A program made the translations under genes and the position numbers. This document shows, piece by piece, positions 16,798 through 24,594 of a stretch of DNA of 64,000 nt. The notes under the pieces are model-generated. The model was not told where the DNA came from, searched no databases, and worked only from the letters and a program-made list of their open reading frames with translations. Numbering within the stretch: the stretch's first letter is position 1; each line of letters begins with the position of its first letter. The stretch is from Intestinibacter sp964449895 (lineage in GTDB: Bacteria > Bacillota > Clostridia > Peptostreptococcales > Peptostreptococcaceae): positions 186,001 to 250,000 of the forward strand of contig CAYVBY010000001.1 in assembly GCA_964449895.1 (NCBI GenBank). The letters run 5' to 3'.

Positions 16798-17700
16798 ATG
16801 AATTTAAATCAACTTTATTATTTTAAAACAGTTGCAAAACTCCAACATTTTAGACAGGCAGCAAGTCAGTTAAATGTATCACAGCCAAGTTTAAGTCTTG
16901 CTATTTCAAATTTAGAAAAAGAATTAGGAACTTATTTATTTGAAAGACAAGGACGAAATGTAACTTTAACTAAATACGGAAAACTTTACTTAGAATATGT
17001 AGAGGAAGCTTTATCAATACTTGATGTCGGTGAGAAAAAATTAAGACAAATAAGTAGTGAAACTGAAGGTCACATCGATATCGCCTATATATCTCCTCTT
17101 GCACCTTATTTTATACCTAAAAAAGTAAGATCATTCTTAGAATTAGAAAAAAACAAAGATATAACTTTTTCATTTAGACAAGGTATAACTTCTGATTTGA
17201 TAATTGGAATTAAAGATTCAAAATATGATGTGGTATTTTGCTCCTATGTAGATAATGAAGATGATATAGTATTTGATTTGTTATTCAAAGATGAACTTAT
17301 ATTGATAGTTCCAAAAGATCATCCACTTAGTAAACTTGAAAGTATCGATTTAAAAGATATAACTGATTATCCTGTCGTGGTTTATGATAAAAATACTGCA
17401 CTTGGCAAAATAACTAAAGATATTTTTAAAAAAGTCGGAATAAATCCAAAGGTAATTTGTGAAGGAGAAGATGAAAATGGAATATACGGTCTTGTATCTG
17501 AAGGCTTCGGAGTGGCTATTGTAGCTGATATTGTAAATTACGATAATTTTAATATACATAAAATAAAAATAAAAAATACATGTTGTGATAGATGTATATA
17601 TATGGCATATAAGAAAAATACTTATTTAGTTCCTGCTGTAAAAAAATTTATAAAATATGTAAATGACACATCAAAAGATATTTTTATAACACATAAATAA
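16798..17700 (+). CDS. LysR family transcriptional regulator
   Basis: This 300-residue protein has the LysR N-terminal winged helix (MNLNQLYYFKTVAKLQHFRQ, then AASQLNVSQPSLSLAISNLE, residues 1-60). A linker helix and a two-lobed effector domain follow (about 90-295, including GHIDIAYISPLAPYFIPKK). It is transcribed away from aroD, and two palindromes lie between them. It probably controls aroD-aroE in response to shikimate or quinate, and perhaps itself; this is inferred from context. The weak GGACGTGAAAAA precedes the ATG. Confidence 0.9.
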   Translation: MNLNQLYYFKTVAKLQHFRQAASQLNVSQPSLSLAISNLEKELGTYLFERQGRNVTLTKYGKLYLEYVEEALSILDVGEKKLRQISSETEGHIDIAYISPLAPYFIPKKVRSFLELEKNKDITFSFRQGITSDLIIGIKDSKYDVVFCSYVDNEDDIVFDLLFKDELILIVPKDHPLSKLESIDLKDITDYPVVVYDKNTALGKITKDIFKKVGINPKVICEGEDENGIYGLVSEGFGVAIVADIVNYDNFNIHKIKIKNTCCDRCIYMAYKKNTYLVPAVKKFIKYVNDTSKDIFITHK

Positions 17701-17714
17701 ATATATTTTCAAAT

Positions 17715-17764
17715 AAAATACTCTCTAAAATAATTTTAAATTCATTATATTTAGAGAGTATTTT
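17715..17764. terminator. Bidirectional terminator between LysR and CAP genes
   Basis: A stem of at least 12 bp (17718-17729 and 17750-17761, core ATACTCTCTAAA) has A-runs on the left and T-runs on the right, so it can serve both convergent genes. Confidence 0.82.
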
Positions 17765-17785
17765 TATTTTATGATTTGATATATA

Positions 17786-18511
17786 TTATTTACCTATGAA
17801 CATTTGAGTCCAGTAAATTGTCCCCTTTGAGTCTTTAGCTATACCTACGCCTAATTCTGTAAATGTAGAATTTAATATGTTAGCTCTGTGTCCTGATGAA
17901 TTCATCCAAGAATTCATAACTTCTGTAGGCGAATTTTGTCCTTTAGCTATATTTTCGCCAGCAGCCTTATATTTTATCCCAAAAGATTTCATCATATCAA
18001 ATGGTGAACCATAAGTTGGTGACGTATGTGAAAAATATCCTTTATTTATCATATCTTGAGATTTTATAGTTGCCACATTTGATAATTCTTTATTCAAAGT
18101 AAGTGATTTTAACCCATTTTTTGCTCTTTCTTTATTTACTAGTTCTAATATTTCTAACTGCTCACTTGTAAAATCCTTATTATTGTTATCGTTTGTAGTA
18201 TCGTCTTTTTCAGATTCATTATTATTGTTATCATTTATATTACCATTTCCATCAGATTCACCATTGTTATTATTTTCATCTTTATCGCTACTAGGTATTT
18301 TATCCTCATCATTTTTAATTGGTGGTTTTACTACACAGAATGAACCCAGATTAAATATATATTTTTTCCCATTAATACATATACATATTTTTTTCCTTAC
18401 TTTCATAGAATCGTCTTTTTTAACTTCTAATGCATTTGAAAATGCCACATTTGACGCTGTCATTATTGTTACAGCTCCTAAAATTACTAATTTTTTTATT
18501 TTTTTATTCAT
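17786..18511 (-). CDS. Secreted CAP-domain protein (YkwD-like)
   Basis: With the start at 18511, after GAGGTG, the protein is 241 residues. A signal peptide (MNKKIKKLVILGAVTIMTAS) is followed by a short cysteine-containing segment. Then comes a long Asp/Asn/Ser/Gly-rich linker (about 75-115) and a C-terminal SCP/PR1 CAP domain (LVNKERAKNGLKSLTLNKEL, FSHTSPTYGSPFDMM, AGENIAKGQ, NSSGHRANILNSTFTELGVG). CAP proteins of this kind occur in spore coats and on clostridial surfaces; their activity is mostly unknown. The linker is probably an extended spacer through the wall. Confidence 0.88.
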   Translation of the reverse strand: MNKKIKKLVILGAVTIMTASNVAFSNALEVKKDDSMKVRKKICICINGKKYIFNLGSFCVVKPPIKNDEDKIPSSDKDENNNNGESDGNGNINDNNNNESEKDDTTNDNNNKDFTSEQLEILELVNKERAKNGLKSLTLNKELSNVATIKSQDMINKGYFSHTSPTYGSPFDMMKSFGIKYKAAGENIAKGQNSPTEVMNSWMNSSGHRANILNSTFTELGVGIAKDSKGTIYWTQMFIGK

Positions 18512-18791
18512 ATAACACCTCACTTTATTTATTTCATAATTCTAAATTTGTTACTTTTTTGTAACTTTTAAAATATGATTTACCCCCTGTACTTATCAAT
18601 GATAACATATAATCTATAATTTTTTGCGTGTAAATTTATGTAAATCTAATATAAAAACAGTCTTATCCTCTCTATCTTTATAATATTATTATAATTTTTT
18701 AGTTTTATTTTAATGTCTAAACCCTAATTCCAATCATATTTTTTTATTATGAAAAATATAATAAAATAAATACTAAAAGCAAGGTGAAAAT

Positions 18792-19958
18792 ATGAAATTA
18801 AAAAAAATAATAATTTTTTTTATACCTAAATTAATAATATGCTTAATTATTTTTGGAATAATACTTGCACCTAAAGCTGCAATTAGCGCCGCAAAAGATG
18901 GTATTTTAATTTGGATAAATATACTTATGCCTTCACTTTTGCCCTTTATAATTTGTGCTAATTTAGTAGTTTCATTGAAAATAATCGATATTTTAGGAGT
19001 TATTATAAATTCCTTAACTCAAAAAATTTTTAATGTAAGTGGTAAAGCAGGACTTATTTTTGCAATTTCGATGATTTCTGGATATCCTGTTGGAGCTAAA
19101 TTTGCAAGCGATTTAAGACTTGAAAATAAAATTTCCAAATATGAGGGACAAAGATTAATATCATTTTGCTCTACATCAGGTCCTTTATTTATAATAGGAA
19201 GTGTAGGAACAGGTATGCTTAGAAATCCTGCCTTAGGTTATATTATGTTATTTTGTCATTATCTAGCCTCCCTAATGGTGGGACTAATCTTTAGAAGATA
19301 CGGTAGAGAAAAAATTTCTAAATCAAAAAATTCACTTATAAAAGATATAAATAAAATTATAAATGAAAATTCAAAATCTGAAGATTTCTTTGTATCTTTT
19401 GGAAAAGCTGTTGTAAATGCTGTAAATAATCTACTGGCAATAGGTGGATTTGTAATCATATTCTCTGTTTTCTTTGAAATACTCTCTGTTTTTAAAATAA
19501 TAGATTTAATTTCTTATCTAGTATGTATTTTTTTAACTCCTTTTGGAATAACACCAAATATTGTAAGTGCCTTTATAAGTGGATTATTTGAAATGACAAT
19601 AGGATGCAATAATCTGAGCCAAATAAACAATATTTCTATATTAATTTTAGCTCCACTTTGTAGTTTTTTAGTTGGATTTAGCGGTCTATCTATTTTAGCT
19701 CAATGTTCTAGCTTTATAGGAAAGACAGACATGAAAATCAGTCTATATATATTTTCAAAATTTTTACATGGAGTTTTTTCTGCTTTATTTACTTATTTAT
19801 TTTTATATTTAAATAAAGTATCACTTGTATCAAACTTTGGTAAAGGAGAAATTTTAACATATACTTATTATGATTTTTATATCGACCATTTTACTCCTAT
19901 ACTTATAATAATCATTATCATCTATTTATTTACATATCTAAAAGAATTATCTGCTTAA
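18792..19958 (+). CDS. ylbJ: Sporulation integral membrane protein YlbJ
   Basis: This 388-residue polytopic membrane protein has a nucleoside-recognition/Gate-type motif (ISMISGYPVGAKFASDLRLE) and a second one near residue 255 (ISGLFEMTIGCNNLSQ). It also has SGPLFIIGSVGTGMLRNP. This is the YlbJ pattern; in B. subtilis ylbJ is a sigma-E gene needed for a normal spore cortex. The start follows AGCAAGGTGAAAAT. The 268-bp gap before it is AT-rich, and no convincing sigma-E boxes were found. It ends at the bidirectional terminator 19958-19998. Confidence 0.88.
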   Translation: MKLKKIIIFFIPKLIICLIIFGIILAPKAAISAAKDGILIWINILMPSLLPFIICANLVVSLKIIDILGVIINSLTQKIFNVSGKAGLIFAISMISGYPVGAKFASDLRLENKISKYEGQRLISFCSTSGPLFIIGSVGTGMLRNPALGYIMLFCHYLASLMVGLIFRRYGREKISKSKNSLIKDINKIINENSKSEDFFVSFGKAVVNAVNNLLAIGGFVIIFSVFFEILSVFKIIDLISYLVCIFLTPFGITPNIVSAFISGLFEMTIGCNNLSQINNISILILAPLCSFLVGFSGLSILAQCSSFIGKTDMKISLYIFSKFLHGVFSALFTYLFLYLNKVSLVSNFGKGEILTYTYYDFYIDHFTPILIIIIIIYLFTYLKELSA

Positions 19959-19998
19959 AAAACTACGAAATATTTTTTAATAATACTTCGTAGTTTTT
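19958..19998. terminator. Bidirectional terminator between ylbJ and ABC permease
   Basis: A 12-bp stem (19958-19969 and 19987-19998, core AAAACTACGAA/TTCGTAGTTTT) has A-runs and T-runs flanking it. It begins inside the ylbJ stop codon and ends just before the permease stop codon. Confidence 0.85.
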
Positions 19999-20000
19999 GA

Positions 20001-20795
20001 TTATTTTTTATCAAATTTTATTCTATTTATAAAGAAAATAGATAATACTGAAAATATTACAATAAATAGTATTAAAATCCCCCATAAAACAATTACATGT
20101 TCTGCACTATGTTCAAATGCATCATAAATGTTACTTTCTAAAGAAGGTAACATACCTAAATCTAAATTTGTTATATCACCTATTGAACCTAACAGCTCCA
20201 TTCCCCATTTACTTATTGTAAACTTTGATACTTTATCTAAAGTGTCTCCAAGTTCAAATAATTGCCCAGAAAATATAAACTGAACCATAAGTATAAATGG
20301 TAAGCTTCTATTTGCAATATCATTACTTGGGCATAAAGATGAAATCAAAAATCCCATAATATCTGCACTAAAAGTTATTAAAAATATTGATAATATGTAT
20401 TCTATAGATGAAATTCCAATTACTGCACCTTCTTTTGGAAAATCAACAAATAAAGTACATATTGCAAATATTATTATAGTTTGAAAAAGGCATATAGCAC
20501 CATGAACTAAAAATCTAGATAAAAATAACTCCGATGCCTTAAATCCACTTCTAAGGTCCATTTTAAAACTACTTCTCTCTTTACATATTTCAAGTACAGA
20601 GTTAAATAATCCTATCCATATTGCTATACATACTATGGCAAATAATCTAGATCTAGTATCTGCATATACATCAAACATTTTATCTTTAAGTGTAAGTCCA
20701 ACACAAAAAGATATAATCAATGGAAATCCTATAAATATATAATGAGCTTTATCGTTTTTTAAATTTTTTAGATAGTTTTTAATTATGATTCTCAT
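20001..20795 (-). CDS. ABC-2 type transporter permease
   Basis: This 264-residue membrane protein has about six hydrophobic segments and the ABC-2/ABCG pattern (ICKERSSFKMDLRSGFKASE; LFLSRFLVHGAICLFQTIII; MGFLISSLCPSNDIANRSLP). It starts 3 bp after the ATPase gene, so the two form one ABCG-like transporter. No substrate can be assigned. With the glycan-binding protein upstream it forms a three-gene envelope operon. Confidence 0.85.
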   Translation of the reverse strand: MRIIIKNYLKNLKNDKAHYIFIGFPLIISFCVGLTLKDKMFDVYADTRSRLFAIVCIAIWIGLFNSVLEICKERSSFKMDLRSGFKASELFLSRFLVHGAICLFQTIIIFAICTLFVDFPKEGAVIGISSIEYILSIFLITFSADIMGFLISSLCPSNDIANRSLPFILMVQFIFSGQLFELGDTLDKVSKFTISKWGMELLGSIGDITNLDLGMLPSLESNIYDAFEHSAEHVIVLWGILILFIVIFSVLSIFFINRIKFDKK

Positions 20796-20798
20796 ATT

Positions 20799-22166
20799 CT
20801 AAATTCTCCCACCTATTAAATTATTGTACTTTTGTACGAAGTGATCTTGATTATTTTCAACTGCTGTATATATATGGTCTAAATCACTTATATTGAAATA
20901 ATTAAGTGCACTATTTTTTTCTCCATAAAAACATATTCTACCTTGAGACGCCATAAATAAAAGATCATCTATGTAAGGGTATTTACAAGCCATATGAGTA
21001 TTGTGAGTTATTACTAAAATAGTACTGTTTTTATCTTCTACAAGGTCTGCCAATATCTCATATAACTCTATACAGCTTTTTACATCTAACCCAGAGTCCG
21101 GCTCATCCATTAAAATAACTTTAGGCTCATTTAAAAGCTGTACTGCTATGTCTAACCTTCTAGATTGTCCTCCACTTAATCTTCCAACTAATGACTGTTT
21201 AAATAGAGATAAATTTAGTTTATTCAATAAATCATCTATCTTTTGTCTTCTAACTTCTATAGTACAATTTTTAAGTTTTTTACTAGCATAGTATTCCATA
21301 GTCTCTTGTACTGTATTTCCTTTTCTTAAAACAGAAAACTGTGGAACATGTCCAAGTTCATTTCCAGCTATTTTTATACTTCCAGAGTCTAATTTTAAGT
21401 TTCCTAAAATAGAATCAAATAATGTACTTTTTCCAGCTCCCGAAACTCCCATAATAGCAACTAATCTTCCAGAATTTATTTCTAAATTTACATTTTTTAA
21501 TCTATACCATTTTTTCTTTTTATCGTATCTCGTTACGCCTTTCATTAAAATAGCTACATTTTTACTTTTTGTTCTTTTTTTAGGATTTTTTATTTGTACA
21601 TTGTTGTTTTGTAAATTAACTTCTTTTAATTTTTCAAAGAATATATTTTTATTCATGCTGTAAAATATATAATCATCTTTTATAAAAATATCACCATCTT
21701 TTGGTATTAAATATTTCGAATTCATTTTTCTTCCATGAAAAATTATATCTTCAGCATTTTCTATTATATATCCCTTTTTATCTCTTTTAACATCTAAAAT
21801 TTTATGTTCATTTTGATTTAAAACTCTCCACTTATTATCTATATCATTATCTATACATCCAATATATACATTTTTATTTTCGCTATATTGTATTTTTATC
21901 ATACTTCCATGTGATATTCTAACTGCCATAGAAGAATCATTTAATTGTTTATTATTTACAAAAATTTTTATTTTTCCATAGCTTCTGAAGAAAAATTTAT
22001 TTTCATGATAAATTATGATTCCTACATAATCTGGTAAAAAATCTGCACTTAATTGGACTTGTTTATATCCATTTCTAAGACTTTTCCCCAAATTCACTTT
22101 GGAAATATTTTTATCTAAAAAAACTTTTTTACATCCTTTATGAGGTTCAAATATTAATATATACAT
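20799..22166 (-). CDS. FHA-like domain plus ABCG-type ATPase
   Basis: In this 455-residue protein residues 1-100 look like an FHA fold (YILIFEPHKGCKKVFLDKN; VQLSADFLPDYVGIIIYHEN; VNNKQLNDSSMAVRISHGS). A second FHA-like stretch occupies about 120-175. The ABC domain covers about 205-440, with Walker A GVSGAGKST, Q-loop, signature LSGGQSRRLD, Walker B VILMDEPDSGLD and switch His in VITHNTH. Fusion of FHA modules to an ABCG-type ATPase suggests control by Thr phosphorylation, and a PrkC-type kinase is encoded at 35703. That link is inference. Confidence 0.85.
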   Translation of the reverse strand: MYILIFEPHKGCKKVFLDKNISKVNLGKSLRNGYKQVQLSADFLPDYVGIIIYHENKFFFRSYGKIKIFVNNKQLNDSSMAVRISHGSMIKIQYSENKNVYIGCIDNDIDNKWRVLNQNEHKILDVKRDKKGYIIENAEDIIFHGRKMNSKYLIPKDGDIFIKDDYIFYSMNKNIFFEKLKEVNLQNNNVQIKNPKKRTKSKNVAILMKGVTRYDKKKKWYRLKNVNLEINSGRLVAIMGVSGAGKSTLFDSILGNLKLDSGSIKIAGNELGHVPQFSVLRKGNTVQETMEYYASKKLKNCTIEVRRQKIDDLLNKLNLSLFKQSLVGRLSGGQSRRLDIAVQLLNEPKVILMDEPDSGLDVKSCIELYEILADLVEDKNSTILVITHNTHMACKYPYIDDLLFMASQGRICFYGEKNSALNYFNISDLDHIYTAVENNQDHFVQKYNNLIGGRI

Positions 22167-22180
22167 AAATATCTCCCTTT

Positions 22181-22936
22181 TTAATATCCTAATAATCTTA
22201 TATCAGCTATACAAGTATCATTGTATTTGCTTCCAGGATAAACTGAATTTATTATACATTTTACATAAGTTGTATCAACTGGACTTATTTGTATAGTTTG
22301 ATAACTTGTATTGTTGTCTTGTAGATACACAGTTTGTGTACTTCCATCTGAAAACTCTAATATTAGAGATTCTACTCTGTTATTTTTATAATATCCATTA
22401 TTACCATTTACAAGACCATTTACTATTTTTATCGTATTTACAGTCTGTACATGAGCAAAATTTAATTTTATCCATTCTCCATGTCCATAACCAGTAACAC
22501 CTTCAGACCATACAGTAGAAAAATCTCCATCTAATACTTTTGATGAACTATAATCTTTATTAGTAACATCGTAAAGTTGAGAAGTTTGACTTGTGCTTTG
22601 TATATATAAAGTTTCTACTTGATTATTTGAAGGCTGTATATTTTGATTATTTGAAACCTCTATATTTTGATAATCTTCTTCTTGTGACGAAATCACTTCA
22701 TTTTGATTAGTTGATGATACTACTTTTGAATCATCTTTGAAAAAATCAAATTTTCCAATTAAAATTACTACTAATAAAACTATTATTATAATACACAAAA
22801 TATCAGTAAGTTTTATATTTTTTTTAGATTTATTTGTATTGTCTATATCTACATAATAAAAATCATCTGAATCAAAATTATCTATATCCTCATACTCTTC
22901 AAAATGATTTTTTCTATCTTCCTTTTTAAAATTCAT
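22181..22936 (-). CDS. Membrane-anchored protein with discoidin-like (NADase-type glycan-binding) domain
   Basis: This 251-residue protein has an acidic cytoplasmic N-terminus (1-40) rich in Asp/Tyr, one membrane segment (about 45-62, ILCIIIIVLLVVILIG) and a Ser/Gln/Asn-rich linker. The C-terminal beta-sandwich (about 120-251) has KVLDGDFSTVWSEG, GEWIKLNFAHVQTVNTIKIV and YVKCIINSVYPGSKYNDTCI. The last matches the F5/8-type glycan-binding fold seen next to NADase-type domains. It is the first gene of the FHA-ABC operon, 14 bp before the ATPase gene. It probably senses or binds wall or surface glycans (inference). Confidence 0.78.
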   Translation of the reverse strand: MNFKKEDRKNHFEEYEDIDNFDSDDFYYVDIDNTNKSKKNIKLTDILCIIIIVLLVVILIGKFDFFKDDSKVVSSTNQNEVISSQEEDYQNIEVSNNQNIQPSNNQVETLYIQSTSQTSQLYDVTNKDYSSSKVLDGDFSTVWSEGVTGYGHGEWIKLNFAHVQTVNTIKIVNGLVNGNNGYYKNNRVESLILEFSDGSTQTVYLQDNNTSYQTIQISPVDTTYVKCIINSVYPGSKYNDTCIADIRLLGY

Positions 22937-23003
22937 ATTTATTTCTTCTCCCCATTATGTACTATATAAAAAATAAAATTTAACCGAATATTTTTAATGT
23001 ATT

Positions 23004-23492
23004 TTATAATTTAGGATTAAGCTCTTTTTTATTATTTTTTACTTCTTTCAAAGTCTCTTCTAATTTTTGCTCAACAAAATTTAAAACATCTTCTGCATAT
23101 TGATTTGATCTTTCTATCATTTCATATTTATAGTTATCAGCCTTTTGTTTTATTTCTTCAGCTCTTTGTTTTGCTTTTTCAACTACTTCACTACTTTCTA
23201 TCATAGCTTCTATTTTTTCTTTGTATTCTCTATCTAAATTTTCTAGAGTTTTTTGATTTTCTCTTAGTAATCTTTCAGCTTCTTTATTAGCATCACTTAT
23301 AATTCTAACTCTTTCTGTGTTTATCCATGAAGCTTGTTTTACTTCTTCAGGTATTATAGATTTTATTTCCTTAATTATGTCTAATACTTCTTCCTTATCT
23401 AAAACAACTTTATGTGAAAAAGTTTTTGAAGGAGCTTCTTCTACCATTGTTTCTAATTGTTTTATTAATTTCATAAGTTCCATATCTGCCAT
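23004..23492 (-). CDS. Coiled-coil protein of the coaD-linked ATPase-like family
   Basis: This 162-residue, almost entirely helical protein is rich in Glu/Lys (EVLDIIKEIKSIIPEEVKQA; ISDANKEAERLLRENQKTLE; KAKQRAEEIKQKADNYKYEM). It resembles V-type ATPase stator subunits only through this coiled coil. Clostridia often have such a gene, annotated ATPase, right after coaD, as here with a 2-bp gap. DivIVA-like membrane-associated scaffolding is possible. There is no P-loop or catalytic motif, so an ATPase label would be wrong. Confidence 0.65.
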   Translation of the reverse strand: MADMELMKLIKQLETMVEEAPSKTFSHKVVLDKEEVLDIIKEIKSIIPEEVKQASWINTERVRIISDANKEAERLLRENQKTLENLDREYKEKIEAMIESSEVVEKAKQRAEEIKQKADNYKYEMIERSNQYAEDVLNFVEQKLEETLKEVKNNKKELNPKL

Positions 23493-23494
23493 TA

Positions 23495-23995
23495 TTATAA
23501 TCTCCCTTTACTTTTTTTCTTTTTTAATTCTTTTAAAACTTGTTCTGGCACTAAATTTTTAACATCAGCATCAAATGTTAGAACTTCTTTTATTAAAGAA
23601 GAACTTATAAATGAATATTTTGTGTTTGTAGGTAAAAAGATTGTCTCTATTTCTGGGTTTAATTCTTTGTTCATATGTGCCATTTGAAGCTCATAATTTA
23701 CATCTGCTTCACTTCTAACACCTCTAACTAATGTAGATATATCGTTGGCATGACAATAATCTACTAATAGTCCATCAAAACTTACAATTTTTATGTTATC
23801 TAAATGTGATGTACATGATTTTATTAATTCAACTCTTTCCTCAAAATTAAAAAGCCCTTTTTTGTTTGGATTGTAAAGTACACCAATTTGTAACTCATCA
23901 AATATTTTTGATGCTCTACATATTATATCTAAATGTCCATTTGTAATTGGATCAAAGCTACCTGCAAACATAGCTCTTGTAAACTTTTCTTTCAT
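23495..23995 (-). CDS. coaD: Phosphopantetheine adenylyltransferase
   Basis: This 166-residue protein has the nucleotidyltransferase T/HxGH motif in AGSFDPITNGHLD (residues 11-23), VRGVRSEADVNYELQMA and the C-terminal FISSSLIKEV (ISSS) motif. It transfers AMP from ATP to 4'-phosphopantetheine, the penultimate step of CoA synthesis. The start is directly adjacent to the rsmD stop codon; rsmD-coaD is a common Gram-positive pair. coaBC at 45390 supplies the two earlier steps. Confidence 0.96.
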   Translation of the reverse strand: MKEKFTRAMFAGSFDPITNGHLDIICRASKIFDELQIGVLYNPNKKGLFNFEERVELIKSCTSHLDNIKIVSFDGLLVDYCHANDISTLVRGVRSEADVNYELQMAHMNKELNPEIETIFLPTNTKYSFISSSLIKEVLTFDADVKNLVPEQVLKELKKKKSKGRL

Positions 23996-24553
23996 TTATG
24001 CTTCCTCCATCTTATAAAATGTTAAGGTTGTATTTCCGTATTTTTTGTCTCGATTTTTATATAATCTTCCTACATTTTCTGGAAAGCTATCGACTGTATC
24101 ATGTTCTACAACTATTATTCCATCTTCTTCTAATAAATTATTTTCGTCTACTGCTGATAATGCATCAATAAACATATTCTTATAGTAAGGTGGATCCATA
24201 AATATTATGTTAAATTTTTCACCTTTTTTACCTAAAGACACAATAGCATTTTTAAAATCTGTATTTAATGTTATACTTTCATTTTCTACTTTAGCTTTTT
24301 TTATATTAGATTTAACTATCGCCATACTTTCTTTACTTTTATCAACAAATACACACTTGTTTGCTCCTCTTGATAAACACTCTATTCCTAAAGATCCAGT
24401 TCCCGCAAATAAATCTAATACATTGCTATCTAGTACATAAGAATTTATTATATTAAATAAAGATTCCTTTACTCTATCTGTTGTCGGTCTAACATCTTCA
24501 TTTTTAGGAGCATTTAATTTTAATCCTCTCGCTTTTCCTGATATAACTCTCAA
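23996..24553 (-). CDS. rsmD: 16S rRNA (guanine-966 N2)-methyltransferase RsmD
   Basis: With a TTG start at 24553, eight bases after AAGGGAG, the protein is 185 residues beginning (M)RVISGKARGLKLNAPKNED. A longer reading to 24586 runs through the binding site. It has the SAM-binding VLDLFAGTGSLGIECLSRGA and the catalytic FMDPPYYK (DPPY) motif. It methylates G966 of 16S rRNA. It lies 41 bp from recG with no terminator. Confidence 0.94.
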   Translation of the reverse strand: MRVISGKARGLKLNAPKNEDVRPTTDRVKESLFNIINSYVLDSNVLDLFAGTGSLGIECLSRGANKCVFVDKSKESMAIVKSNIKKAKVENESITLNTDFKNAIVSLGKKGEKFNIIFMDPPYYKNMFIDALSAVDENNLLEEDGIIVVEHDTVDSFPENVGRLYKNRDKKYGNTTLTFYKMEEA

Positions 24554-24594
24554 AATCCATTCTCCCTTCAATAAATATTCTAACATAAATAGTA

